Part shown: positions 1 through 11,600 of the stretch, one piece after another
Layout: every line of letters begins with the position of its first letter
Position numbering within the stretch: the stretch's first letter is position 1
Assembly (NCBI GenBank): GCA_016801845.1
Contig: CM028927.1
Span: 17,670,501 to 17,734,500 of the forward strand
Origin: Polydactylus sextarius
Taxonomy: Eukaryota > Chordata > Actinopteri > Polynemidae
Direction of reading: 5' to 3'
DNA: 64,000 nucleotides
Program-made: the position numbers and the translations under genes
Notes under the pieces: generated by a model
Database searches by the model: none
What the model was told of the DNA's origin: nothing
Seen by the model: the letters and a program-made list of their open reading frames with translations, nothing else

Positions 1-391
1 ATCATTTGCTTTGCTTTGTGGGATTCGGTTACTTCTTACTGCTTTAACACACACTGTTACAGAACCAGTATATATATATCACATATCACCCTTAAGGTGT
101 GTGTGTGTGAGAGAGAGTGAGAGAGAAACAGTGAAGAAAACAAAAGACTCTTTATGTAAAACCTAAAAATATCCAATCCAATCCAATACTCTTTAATTAA
201 CTTTCAAGTTTCTCTTATTCTGATGTAGTTCTTATTCATGTGATGTTAATTAAATGATATTCATCAAATACAGGAGGATATCGCAGATAAAAGTGTACAT
301 GTGAGAGTGAGACGCCTGTAGGATAATTAATTTATCTGATGAAGGACAATGTCACAGAGTCAGATTTGTGAATTATGAGACTCAGTTCTAC
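1..391 (-). other. PKHD1L1 intron sequence at the left edge
   Basis: Intron following coding exon 45. It contains a short TA run near 70-80 and a GT/GA-rich stretch around 97-127. I found no exon that would continue the G8-adjacent frame. Confidence 0.6.
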
Positions 392-1346
392 CTGCTGCCT
401 GTTGAAGCGATGACGATCTCATCTCCGGCTTTCCAGGTCACTGCCTTCATTAGAGTCAAAGTTGAAGAACCACTGGCTGCTGTCTGAGCCAAATGTGTCC
501 AGGGGACAGGAACAGGAATACCTGTAGAAACAGGTTGTCAACAATGACTTGTACCTGAGGAGGTCACCTGAAGTGTCACTAATAATAATAATATCCCTGC
601 AGGACATAAAACTCAAATTACTACTTGTCAGCTCGTCATTATGTGACATAATGACATGTAACCCAGCATTGAGGAATATTCAGGTCACGTCTCACACAAT
701 GTCATGTGTAATGACAATTAAATGTTACCTACAGGAGACGACTGTAATTTAGTGGAAATAAAAGTGGCTTTAGTGGGGTGATTATCACTGATGCAGCATT
801 GTTTATGTATTTCAGCCTCTTTTTAATTAAAATGTGTATCATTAAATGTTTGTATCTCGATAAACAATAAAACTCTGTACCATGGAGGTCCAGGATTCCC
901 TCTCTGACACCGAGTGTCTTGGTTCCGTAAACAGGAAGTTCAGTGGAGCCCAGGTTTCCGTGAAGAGTGATGATGGCTTTGTGTTGAAACGGCGCCCCCT
1001 CCTCACCGATCTGGAGCCGCCCGCCGTCAGTGATCAGGATGTTTTCAGCCTGCAGCTCGATGTCCGCCTCATCAAACATCAGCGTACCTCCTGAGAAAAA
1101 AACAGCAAGTTAAAGAGGAAATACACAAAGAAACAATCAGACAGCAACAACCCAGCATTACTGATTTTTTTTTTTTTTTTTTTTTTTACCTTGAATAAGG
1201 AGCATTTTCAACACAGGGGTGTTGGTGTCCAGCAGGATGGTCTGGCCTTTAGTAATGACGGCAAACGAGCCCTTCTCAGGTGGAGGCAGACCGCCCCACG
1301 TGAACCTTGATGACCACACGTCGATGTAGAAGAAGTCAGCGTTGTC
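392..1346 (-). other. pkhd1l1: PKHD1L1 coding exons 43-45: first G8 domain
   Basis: Exons 1346-1190, 1090-881 and 521-392, residues about 2133-2297. G8 domains carry eight conserved glycines and occur in PKHD1, PKHD1L1, CEMIP and TMEM2. Seen here: FTWGGLPPPEKGSFAVI, ILLDTNTPVLKMLLIQGG, NILITDGGRLQIGEE, TLHGNLGSTELPVYGTKTLG and WKAGDEIVIASTG. The last is the usual end of a G8 unit. Exon 45 ends in AG (phase 2); the exon completing that Arg/Ser codon is not visible in 1-391, which looks intronic. Confidence 0.93.
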
Positions 1347-2635
1347 CTGATGAGACAAAGACAAACATAAAATCAACATGGTGATGCTGGATGTTGTGTG
1401 GATGAAACAGTCGCGATGCTGAGATCAGATCATCTCCTCTCACCATCTTAGCGATGCCCTGACTTCCGATGCTGACTCTGACTTTGGTTTCCTGTGACTG
1501 TGGCTGAGCGTTGGTCACACAGATGATGTGTGTGTTGTTGGTGGACTGGACGTCACACACCGACCCTGCAATGGTCACGTTGACGTCACTCATGCTGGTG
1601 CTGTGAAGATGAGAGAGTGAACAAACATGATGAGACTCAACGGGCGGAAAAGATCACAACACATGAACAGATAAATTAATTAATGGATCAATAAATCAGT
1701 GGATTAAAATATATTATTATTATTATTATTATTATTAGGCTACTATTATACTATAACTACTACTTACTATTATTTTACCTTAATTACTTTTATTTACTAT
1801 ACTTTGTAGTATATGTCTGTGGTTATAATATAATTTTCATGATTAAAATATTTATTAACAGTAATTTTTTAAAATATTATTTTCATTCATTCATTTTTTA
1901 AATTTAACTTTTATATATTTTGGTAATGTATATTTGTTTTATGCTTTTTTATTAGTTATATATTATATTATATTATATTATATTATATTATATTATATTA
2001 TATTATATTATATTATATTATATTATATTATATTATATTATATTATATTATATTATTAATAGGACTGTCAATAGATTAAGCGTTAGCATTAGCATTACAG
2101 CTACCAAGTGCATATACGTGGAGGAAAACTATCACCGGCCGAATTTTTAAAACAAAGGCAGAGCAAACTGGACCATGACGGGGCGCTACAGTCCCCGGAT
2201 AAGGTCTCTAGTCTGACCGCGGGTAACCTCGGATTTCCACTGGATGCGTGTCACTTGCGTTGCGTCTCCGATCGGTCTTTAGGGTCGTGCCGAATTGCTG
2301 CGCCGTCGTCCGGCTAGAAAACTTGCGGATCGGCTGCGTAGGACTCGGGAACCCGGATCAGGAACGCAACTGATCCGCAGCCGCTGGAAACACAAAAATT
2401 GACTACAACGAAAACGTATCAACGATGCGCTGAAGGATTGGAGACTTAAACTACACTAATCCAGTGGAAACTCGGGGTCAGTGACAGTTTCGTGCAGATT
2501 ATCGCCGGTACACTGAGTAAACAAACTTGCCTTAACAACGCATTTTAAGAGTTAATCTAACTCTTATTAATCGCATAGATCACCAAATTAACGCTGACAC
2601 CCCTAATATTTAATAATTAGTATAGTACACATACA

Positions 2636-2683
<48 letters not shown>

Positions 2684-5600
2684 ATATATTTAAAACGTAA
2701 TATACTGTGGCAAACTTCTAAAATAAAATGAAATAAAAATAATAAATAATTTATTCTAATGTGTTAATAGACTGTATTGGTGTTGACAACTGTACATTTA
2801 AGTTTTATATGTTGTTTGTTTTGTGCACAATACTCAATATAATTTACTAAATTAACTAAAATTTAAATGATTTAAGTTTCATATGTTGTGTCAGTTTGTG
2901 TCACTGGTAATTACATGACTTCATATTAAGCCAATAAAAGGTAAACGCCCCATGAAACCGGAGGGATTGTGTTGTGTAAGTTGAGCGTCTCATTCTTAAG
3001 CAGTGGTCCATAATCTGGGCGTGTATCTCTATTGTGTCACCGGTTTCCTTCACTGCACCTGAAACCGGAGCCGGAGATTGTGAGCCGGGTGCCTCCGGCG
3101 GTGCCTCCTCTCCGAGGAGAAACCTCAGTGATCACTGGAGTCAGCTGAGATTTGTAGGTGAAGCCATCTGATATGTTGACGGCGTTCAGCGGGTTGAAGA
3201 CGGCGACCAGGCAACTCAGTGTTGACTGAGTATCTGAGAGAAGACAAGACACCAACACAAAGTCAGACAGACGCATGTAACAACAAAAGGATGTGAAGAA
3301 TTAAGATTTGTGTACATAGATAACAGTTGTGTCATCATCCTTGACGAGCCTTTGTCTTTTCTGACATGCTATGTCATTTTGTGCTACGCTCAAAAGGCTG
3401 AGGACATTCCTGTGAAACAAAGTCTGCCTCCATTAGAGCATTTAAAGCTCAGTCATGATGAGTTTGAGACCAAAAATATCACAAACCAGTAGGAACACAT
3501 TCTTCCTGAAGAAAAACCTGAAAATGTTTAGGATGTTTAAGAATGTTTTTACAGTCTTGTCTTGGATGTGCAAATTGCATGTATCTACTATAAAATATTT
3601 ACTTGCAACAAAATGAAAGATTAAATTAATCAACATGTTCTTGTTGCTTAATTTTTTAAAATTCTTTACAATTTAAAACAAGCTTATGTTTTTAGATCAT
3701 ACAGCTGAAATAAAGTAAAGTGAAGCTACCGTTGTTGGATGGAGATGTGCAGTAGAGACGTGTCGATGTGGACATTTGTCTGTTGACTTGACACTCAGCG
3801 CCGCAGATCGTCACGGTGGCGTTGTGAGGATCAAACCCAGAGCCTTGGATGGACAGAAGTGCTCCGCCGCCAAAACTTCCTAAATAATAGATCAGAGAAA
3901 GTTACAGCAAAACTTACAAAACATTGCTACAAAAACTTTTTAAGACTGTACTAAAATGTTTTCTGCTTCATCTCTGCTCACCCTCATTGGGCTGCACAGC
4001 ACTGAGCGTCAGCTCATACGTGAACGAGACGTCTGATTGGGCGTAACCTTTGACCTGGTGATGCACAACGACCGGGTAGGTGCCACCCGGGTTGTCTCCC
4101 ACTGTGCACTGAACCTGTGTGTTGGAGACTGTGGACACGTTGCAGGGAACACCGTTCATTGTGACAGAGACGAGCTGAGGGTCGGTGCCGAATCCTGACC
4201 CGGTCAATGTGAGGACTGCGCCGCTCGGCCCTGTGGGAAATAAATGAAGAGAAAGAAAATGTAATGAGAGAAAAGACTAGAGGTGGATATTGAATCAGAC
4301 ATGATGTGCAATTTGAGAGGATGATAATTACCGGTGGTCGGGCTGATGGAGGAGACCACAGGGGTGTCTGCTGCAGAGTAGTTAAAGTTGAGAGCAGGAT
4401 ATGACACAGAGAAGACCATTATGTTGACAGTTGCCTGCCCCTCAGCGTGAGCAGGTGTCAGGCAGTGAACACGACCCGGTGTCATTTCCTGGATCTCACA
4501 GGCTGAGCCATCAACCGTCACGCTGGTGTTTCCTGGAGCAAAACCATTCCCTGTGATGGTGAGAGGGGTTCCTCCCGCCAGGCTGCCCACGCCGGGGCTC
4601 AGGGTCGCTTGTGACAGGCTGTTCAGGGTCAGCTGACCCGATGCGAGGCCTTTGCTTCTCACGATCACTTTGACTGGGTGGTTGCCTGCAGGCAGAGCAG
4701 TGACGCTCACAGAAATGTTGCCATCAGTCACATCAGTGACTTCCAGCTTGATGGTGCTGGCGAAAACCGCCACGTCATCTGCACGGCTGCCAAAGCCTGA
4801 CCCGGAGATGGTTACAACGGTGCTGCCGCTGATGCTGCCGGGGGAGATGCTGGAAATCGTGGGGGTGACGGAGGTGGAGTATGTGAAGGAGCAGTTTGAG
4901 TGACAGGAGCTTTGGATCATTCCCTTCTGGAAGACGACGTCACCGGTGTGTGGCTGGGAAGGAGAGGTGTCGCAAATGACACAAGTGTAATTGACGGACA
5001 CAAACACGCAGGACACGTCAGCCGCCATCACTTGTCCCTCTGAGAAACCGGAGCCATGAACATGCAGCCTTGTGTGACCGGTGGGGCTGCCGATGGGAGG
5101 CGACACCCAGTCGACCACGGGCAGGACAACAAAACGACGTTTGAGTTCCTCCATCACGGCAATGATGGCGTTGCCCAGATTGTTGACTTTGATGGCGACA
5201 GGGTGAGCGATGCCGATGGAGAGGCCGCTGTCGGGGCTGAGTCGACAGTAGATCTCAGAGTGAGAGCTGTTGATCACCTGACAGGGTGAATCTCCCACCG
5301 TCACCTACAGGGCACAGAAGAGATCAGTGTTGCTCATACAAGTTCTGTATGAACATTTTATTCTCATTATTACTCGTAACAGCCACTACTAACCTGGTTA
5401 GCACAAGAAATGTTGCTGAAGCCGTGACCCTGGATGTGGATGACCTGGTGGTACGTCCCCTGGTTGGGTGAGATAGAGTTGACCGTCGGGGTGGAGCAGG
5501 AGGAGGAGCTGAAGGAAAGACTGTCTGAAGTCTGATTAGTCTGTTCACACTGAGGGATGGCGACACACTCCTGGGTGGATCTGGCAACACGGCGTGAACC

Positions 5601-8600
5601 TGAAGACGGGACGTTTGATCATTTAAAAAAACTTAATACGCTCAGATTTTACTGGAAGATAAAGTGAGATCTTTGCATTCACCTCCTGCTGTGTGTCTGG
5701 CTTCAACTCCTGCAACTCTGACGGAGATCCTGCTGCTTTTATCCTCCCGTGGAACGACTTTCACGACTCCCTGCAGCAACCTGGTGTTGGCGGCATCGAT
5801 GTATCCACTGCTGTAGTAATAAACGCCGGGAGTAGTGAAGCGGTAACCGAACCACCCTGAGGAGACCGAGAGAGACATTGTCAAAATCATGAGACAAACT
5901 CTCACACACGTTCAAAGGTGTGTTAGATACAGATATAGAAGAAACTGACAGAAAACAAACTCAAAATGAACCGTAAACATCAAAAGAGGAAAAAAAAGTT
6001 TTATTTTTTATTTTTATTCTTTTTGATTTTCTGTTATTCTAGGAAGACATTAGTTGGAAAATTTTTCTGTGCCAATTTATTTTATGTTGTGAGAAAATTA
6101 ACTAAAACTAGCTCCACTTTAACAACCCTAAAACAATTCATATCTAATTCCTTAGTAGACAGTTTTCTTTCAGTAAAGATATTTGATGTCTGATGTCTCA
6201 AAGTGTGTTTTAGTGACTCTGTTTTCTACCTTTGCTGGTTCTGGGTTGCCTGCTCTGGAACGGTCCTCCTTCATATGTGGTGCCACTTGGGCTGGAAACA
6301 CTGAAAACACCATATGTGACTTTCTGGAAAGCCGGTGCCTCCCAACGCCACATGACCGTGTCTCCAACAAACACGGTGAGAGAAGCAGGACTCCATGCGT
6401 ATCCTTGTCCATAAACTGGGAATAAAACACAGAAAACAGATGTGAAGTTTAAGTGAAATGATACAAAAAGACACTGAGCTCAGGTATTTGTTATCTCAGG
6501 TTGAGCAACATGTAATTGAAGTTACATGTGAAGTGTAATTGTAAATGTGGCTAATTACGGAAGAGCACAAGTCAAACCGGTTTGGAAATTGTTCTTTTTG
6601 ACACAGTCAAAGGTGACAGCTTTTTCCTGCTTGCAGCTGTTTTACGTAACTTAATATTTGCTCCTTTGTGCTCATCGTTATTCTGCTTGGATTCACTTTG
6701 ACATCTGCACAAAAGGATCAAAATGCAAACGTACCGTGGTCAATTCCCTGATTGGTGACGACATGGGTCTTCTCCTCTGACTGCACAACACACTGCAGCT
6801 CCGTCTCAGTGGCCTCCTTCACCTCACACTCTGCTCCTCCTGTCAAACCATGAACAGACACAAAACATGTGTGAGATCAGTTCTGTTTACTCACACATAG
6901 TTAAATGACTAATAAAAAGTAACTAAAGTAACTCAACCAGTCCTCCTTTCATATGTTATTCTAAAATCCACTTCTATTGATACAATAATTGTTTGATTGT
7001 TGGTATAGATTATCGCTGTCGTGATTTTTAAATCGCGGGGTCTCGTGTTGCTTACCAACAGAGACCGTGTTGTCACTAGTGACGTTGCTGTTGAAACCGG
7101 AGCCAGAAACCGTGAGTCTGGTTCCTCCCAGTAAAGAACCAAACAGAGGAGAGATGCTGTGAACTTCAAGGACGTATTCGATGGTGGCGTTCACATTGTT
7201 GCTGTGAAACAAAAACACACAAAAACACAAAGAGTTTAGTCCTGAATCGACCATGTTTTAACAGATTAATGATTTTATTTGCTTTAAGTTTCATAAACTC
7301 AGTCTGTATTAAATACTTTATTATAAAATCTATTATTTAGAGAGATTTCCAACCTGAAAAGAATCACTTTAAATTTTAGAGATAGGAATCTATATTACAA
7401 TCAGATACATTTATGTTATTTATATCTAAGAAATTGTTTAGATCCAGATCTAATTTGGTGAAGATCCAGATAATAATCCAGATCTGGCAGACGTGTGTGT
7501 TGATGTTTGGCCTCGAGTGATTAAAGGAATGAGGCTAAAGATGGTATCTCTTAGTAAAAAACAAAAACTATTGATACTAAATAATTAAACCGGATATTAA
7601 CATATATGTTTATCATAAGGAAGTGGTGGAAAGTAACTAATTGCATTTAGGGAAACACTGTGTGTATGTACATGTCAAGTATTTTTCATTTTTATTTTAC
7701 TTTACTACATTTATTCTGCAGCAACATTTACATTTATTTCGGTGACTTTTCAAACTAAAATAAGTCAGTCTAGTTGAGATTTTTGTCGATGCTAATAAGA
7801 TCTTAGAAAGTTTTGATAAATTTCCAGCCTAAATATTTCAGACGCTTTCATTTAAAAAAACATTTCAAAAAACACAAATGTTAGAAGGAAGAAAAACTTT
7901 GAAACAGACTTGTATCAGAAATGTTTTTTCTGTTTCTCCATGAATCTCACAAAGTCTCAGATTTATGTTGTGACCTTTTCTCAGACTCAATCCCTCAATG
8001 TTTGGACTATAAAGGAGTAAAAAAGCTGCTGAGAATTAACTCAAACGAAGACCAAACATTCTTAAAAACATGTGATTACACAACTCTTACACAACATGTT
8101 ACAAAAACTCATGAACTTTAACAGAGTCAGCAGTTGGAGATAAGATGTGACAAATGGTGTGGAAATGTCTTTCACTGTATTTGTACCTTGTGAGGGAGTA
8201 GCCATTATTTCCAACCTGCACTTCCACCTTATACAGGCCAGGCGGCAGCACGGGGAGGAGGCACATGATGTTCGTCGCCGTCCACTGCACCGTGACACAC
8301 TCCCGACCGCCCACGAACACACCGCTGTCGTTGCTTTGACTTCCCAGGTTCAAACCCTGGATGGTGAGTGTACGTTCTCCTAAAAAGAAAAAAAAAAGAA
8401 ACATCAAGAAGCTGATTCTTTCATTCAAAATAGAAATAATTGCCACTTGTCACAAAGTACATTCACTTCTTTATTTTCACAAAAGCACCGGTGACTGTCC
8501 TAAGAGATTAGCAGGTATTCTCTTTGTTTTGTTGAAAAGATGCTGCTGTATCTGTGCTGTAATTACACACCGTGGCACGTTATCACGTCAGTCTCGCGGT

Positions 8601-11600
8601 TTAGCAAGAGCAACGACAAACCTGCATGTCAGCATTACACAACACAATAAGACACAATAACAAAACTAGTGATGTGTGAGTGACAACAAATGCTTGTCAA
8701 ATATCCTGACCGCCCGGTGACACGGGGGAATCATGTGGCAAATTTAAAGAGTGTGAATAAAAGATGAAGGACAGACATGAACAGCATGTCCAGCTCTTCT
8801 CTTCTCTCTTCTCACACTTATAATTAGATTTACAACGTTCCTCAACAATGACAAGAGCTTTTCAGATGTCACCTTATAACGTATTCACACACCCTTCACC
8901 TCCATTACTGCAATCTTTTTATTATCTCGTGGGACAAGAAAACCATTATGGGGAAGAGATGTTGTTTTGCCGGCTGGTAACCAGTCCTATGTGTGGTTTC
9001 ATAACATGAGACGTGACAAATAAAACAACACAAACACACTATTTATTCTTTAACAATGCTGCTTTTTATAGAAACAATGTATTGATGATAGTTGTCCTCT
9101 GCCTATAGATAAGTAAATGGTTTGTTTTGTGAGAGATGTATAGAGTGGAGCATGTTCTTTTCATAATAAAAGCACAAGCAGATTGTATATTGTGTCTGTT
9201 TCATTCAGGATTTCTATTGATGTTAAAGGACAAAAACTAAACAGACCTTGTCATTTAATATTTTCTTTTCATTTCAATGAATGAAACATAATCCCAGCAT
9301 CTTGACTTTACTCTCCTTTATATAGATGACGTATAAAACAGATGGTTCAACTCACCGAACACTGAGGTAGTTTGGGGACTGAGGCCTGAGATCTGAGTTG
9401 TGAGGTTGTTGTCGTAGGTGAAGGAGCTGCTCGCTGTTTCATTCATGTCTCCCTCGGTCACTGTAACTGCCTGTGACCCTGCAGCTCCCTGAGAGGAATA
9501 AAACAAACTTTTATTAACTATTAAAAACACTTTTAACTTTAATTTTATTCTCTTATTTATTCTAAGTGGACTGGCTCAATTTTTTTTACAACATATTTAT
9601 GCATATTTTATACACTATTGGATATCTGTAATGTTGTTCGTCTTGTTTGTGTTTTTATTTTACGTCACTGCCAAAGGTACATTTCCATTTCATGTAAATT
9701 TAATGGACAATAAAGTGTCTGAGTGTGAGTCTGAAATAAGTCTAATAAGTGTTTGATCCTGTCTTGTTTAAAATAAGAGTGATAGTCAAAAGAAAAAGTA
9801 ACATGAGCTTGTTATTACAAATAAAAAACTGAGCTCACATTCAATTAAACATCGTGTTGAAACAGTTAAACGTCTTTAAATGTCGAGGTATGAAATGTAA
9901 TAAACGTCCTTTTTTTAAGGGAAAGTAACAGCGGTTTGTGATTTGGACACTTACTGCTGGTGTTTTACATCTCAGCTCGGTGTCAGTGACGTGAACAACT
10001 CTGCACTCCTCATCGCCGACAGTAACTGTGGTGTTCGGGCTGAAGCCGAAGCCTGTGACCGTCAGCAGCGTGCCTCCTAATAATAATAAAAGTCAACAGT
10101 TGTTATTTTTATTAATAGTTTTCTATATTTCCTGTGTGCAGTTCAGTGCAGCTGTCATACAGGTGACGTACCTGCCAGGCTTCCAGACAGCGGCGAGAAA
10201 GAAGAGACGATGAGCTGGTAGGTGAAGTGTGGGTCGACGCCGCCGGCGTAGCGCGTGTTACCCAGAGAGGGGAAGGTGACACGTACGGGGTAAGTACCGG
10301 CGCTGGCTCTGCCCAGTCTGCACACCTGAGTGGTCGCTGAAATATAAACCCTCATTAAAACTATTCCTCTTGATCATTTTAAGAACAAACAGCAGTGTTT
10401 GTTTGTTTGTTTTTACCTGTGGTCTGTTCAACGTGGCACCTGGACCGTCCCACCATGATGGAGGCGTTTTCACTGTTGAATCCAGTTCCAGTGATTGTCA
10501 GAAGAGTGTCCAGACCGTTAGACCCTGAGCAGACGTTTGTTTATATCACAGGAAATAATAATTTAGTGTTTAATCCCAAAGATCGTTTGTATCTGAGCAT
10601 GTTATATTTTCATTTTGACACCTTGAGACGGACTGATCCCGGTCACGACCGGCGTCATCTCCTCAGACCATTCAAATCCACAGTCACCAGAGCATTTTGA
10701 TGGGATGCCATTGATGAGAACCTCAACCTAAAAAAAACAAAGAAAAGAAAGAAAAACAGGCAGTAGCATCCAAAGTTAATGCTATTTCAGTCTGAGAACA
10801 CAATGAGATTGGAACTGTTAATAGAAAGCTTTTATTTAGTAGCACACAAACATGTGATTTAACTCTCTGCCTGCAGGCGTCTAATACATGACAGGGTGAT
10901 GCAAATACACAAAAATAGAACTGTGTTGTGCAGGATCTATAGAAAGCAAACACACAGAGTTGTTGTTTTTTTTAATGACAGCTGTACCTGTGGTTTCTTT
11001 TCAATGACACGGAAGAAATCTCCCATCATGCTTTGAATCAAGAGTCCTCCCTGTCTCCCCTCGATGGCTCTAACGTCCACATTTGGGCCGATAACAGATG
11101 AGCCGTTGACCTGCGATGAGAATAAATCACAATCAGGAGCTGCTAGAGATTTTAATGGTCAGAACAGATGATCACTATCTGGGGAGAATAGATGTGCGAC
11201 TGCAGCTGGTGACGTCTGACCTGCATCAGGGGCTGGTCTCCAGGGTTTGTGAGCCACTCGACCCTCCACCTGGGTCCTCTGCAGCTTCCTTGATCTTGGA
11301 CCTTGACTGTTCCCATCCCTGCGATTCCTTCCAGAGCATATTTCAAGTCCTCCTCACTGATGTTCACTGCCAAACCTGAGAGGAAGCAGATTGTGTTAGT
11401 CAAATGAACAAAGACACATAGATGAGATTTGCAGATAATGTTCAGTTTTACCAACATTTGCGTAGCAGTTTTATCTGATGGCTCAATGCATTCCATTTGC
11501 TTCTTGTTAATAAAGGATTTTATTACATACAGGTAGTTTTAAGTCACAGTCACAGGGAATCCTGATGTTATCTGTGTAACAGGCACAATGTACGCAGCTG

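Larger units (their letters stand above)
1601..3058 (-). other. PKHD1L1 intron 41, repeat-rich
   Basis: 1458-bp intron between exons 42 and 41. It contains a (TTA)n tract near 1705-1736, a pentanucleotide array (1959-2055), a GC-rich island (2060-2612) and a (TA)n tract (2639-2669). No coding sequence was found. Confidence 0.8.
1444..5599 (-). other. pkhd1l1: PKHD1L1 coding exons 37-42: IPT repeats 8-14, with a 973-nt exon
   Basis: Exons 5599-5394, 5304-4332, 4230-3982, 3879-3730, 3233-3059, 1600-1444; residues about 1496-2132. Exon 38 (973 nt) alone carries the end of IPT 8, all of IPT 9 (VSPPIGSPTGHTRLHVHGSG), IPT 10 (ISSISPGSISGSTVVTISGS) and IPT 11 (LSPGVGSLAGGTPLTITGNG), and the start of IPT 12. 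Exons 39-40 hold IPT 12-13, exons 41-42 IPT 14 (VSPRRGGTAGGTRLTISGSG). With the earlier repeats this gives 14 IPT units, the number I recall for the human protein. Intron 41 (1601-3058) is the largest in the block and holds repeats. Confidence 0.93.
6735..10727 (-). other. pkhd1l1: PKHD1L1 coding exons 27-34: IPT repeats 4-7
   Basis: Exons 10727-10622, 10524-10417, 10336-10172, 10076-9955, 9488-9356, 8379-8187, 7201-7056, 6839-6735; residues about 1017-1375. IPT 4 starts at TGISPSQG and continues DTLLTITGTGF. IPT 5 starts at SSFSPLSGSLAG and continues GTLLTVTGFGF. IPT 6 runs from ISGLSPQTTSVFG to ERTLTIQGLNLG. IPT 7 is SISPLFGSLLGGTRLTVSGSGF. The phrase NGIPSKCSGDCGFEW (exon 27) matches the cysteine pair of the human protein. 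Introns after exons 30, 31 and 32 are larger (466, 976 and 985 bp) and hold no recognisable coding sequence. Confidence 0.92.

Noticed and set aside
2108..2317. 69-codon plus-strand frame in PKHD1L1 intron 41
   Set aside because: It lies inside the GC-rich insert, where chance open frames are longer. No recognisable domain.
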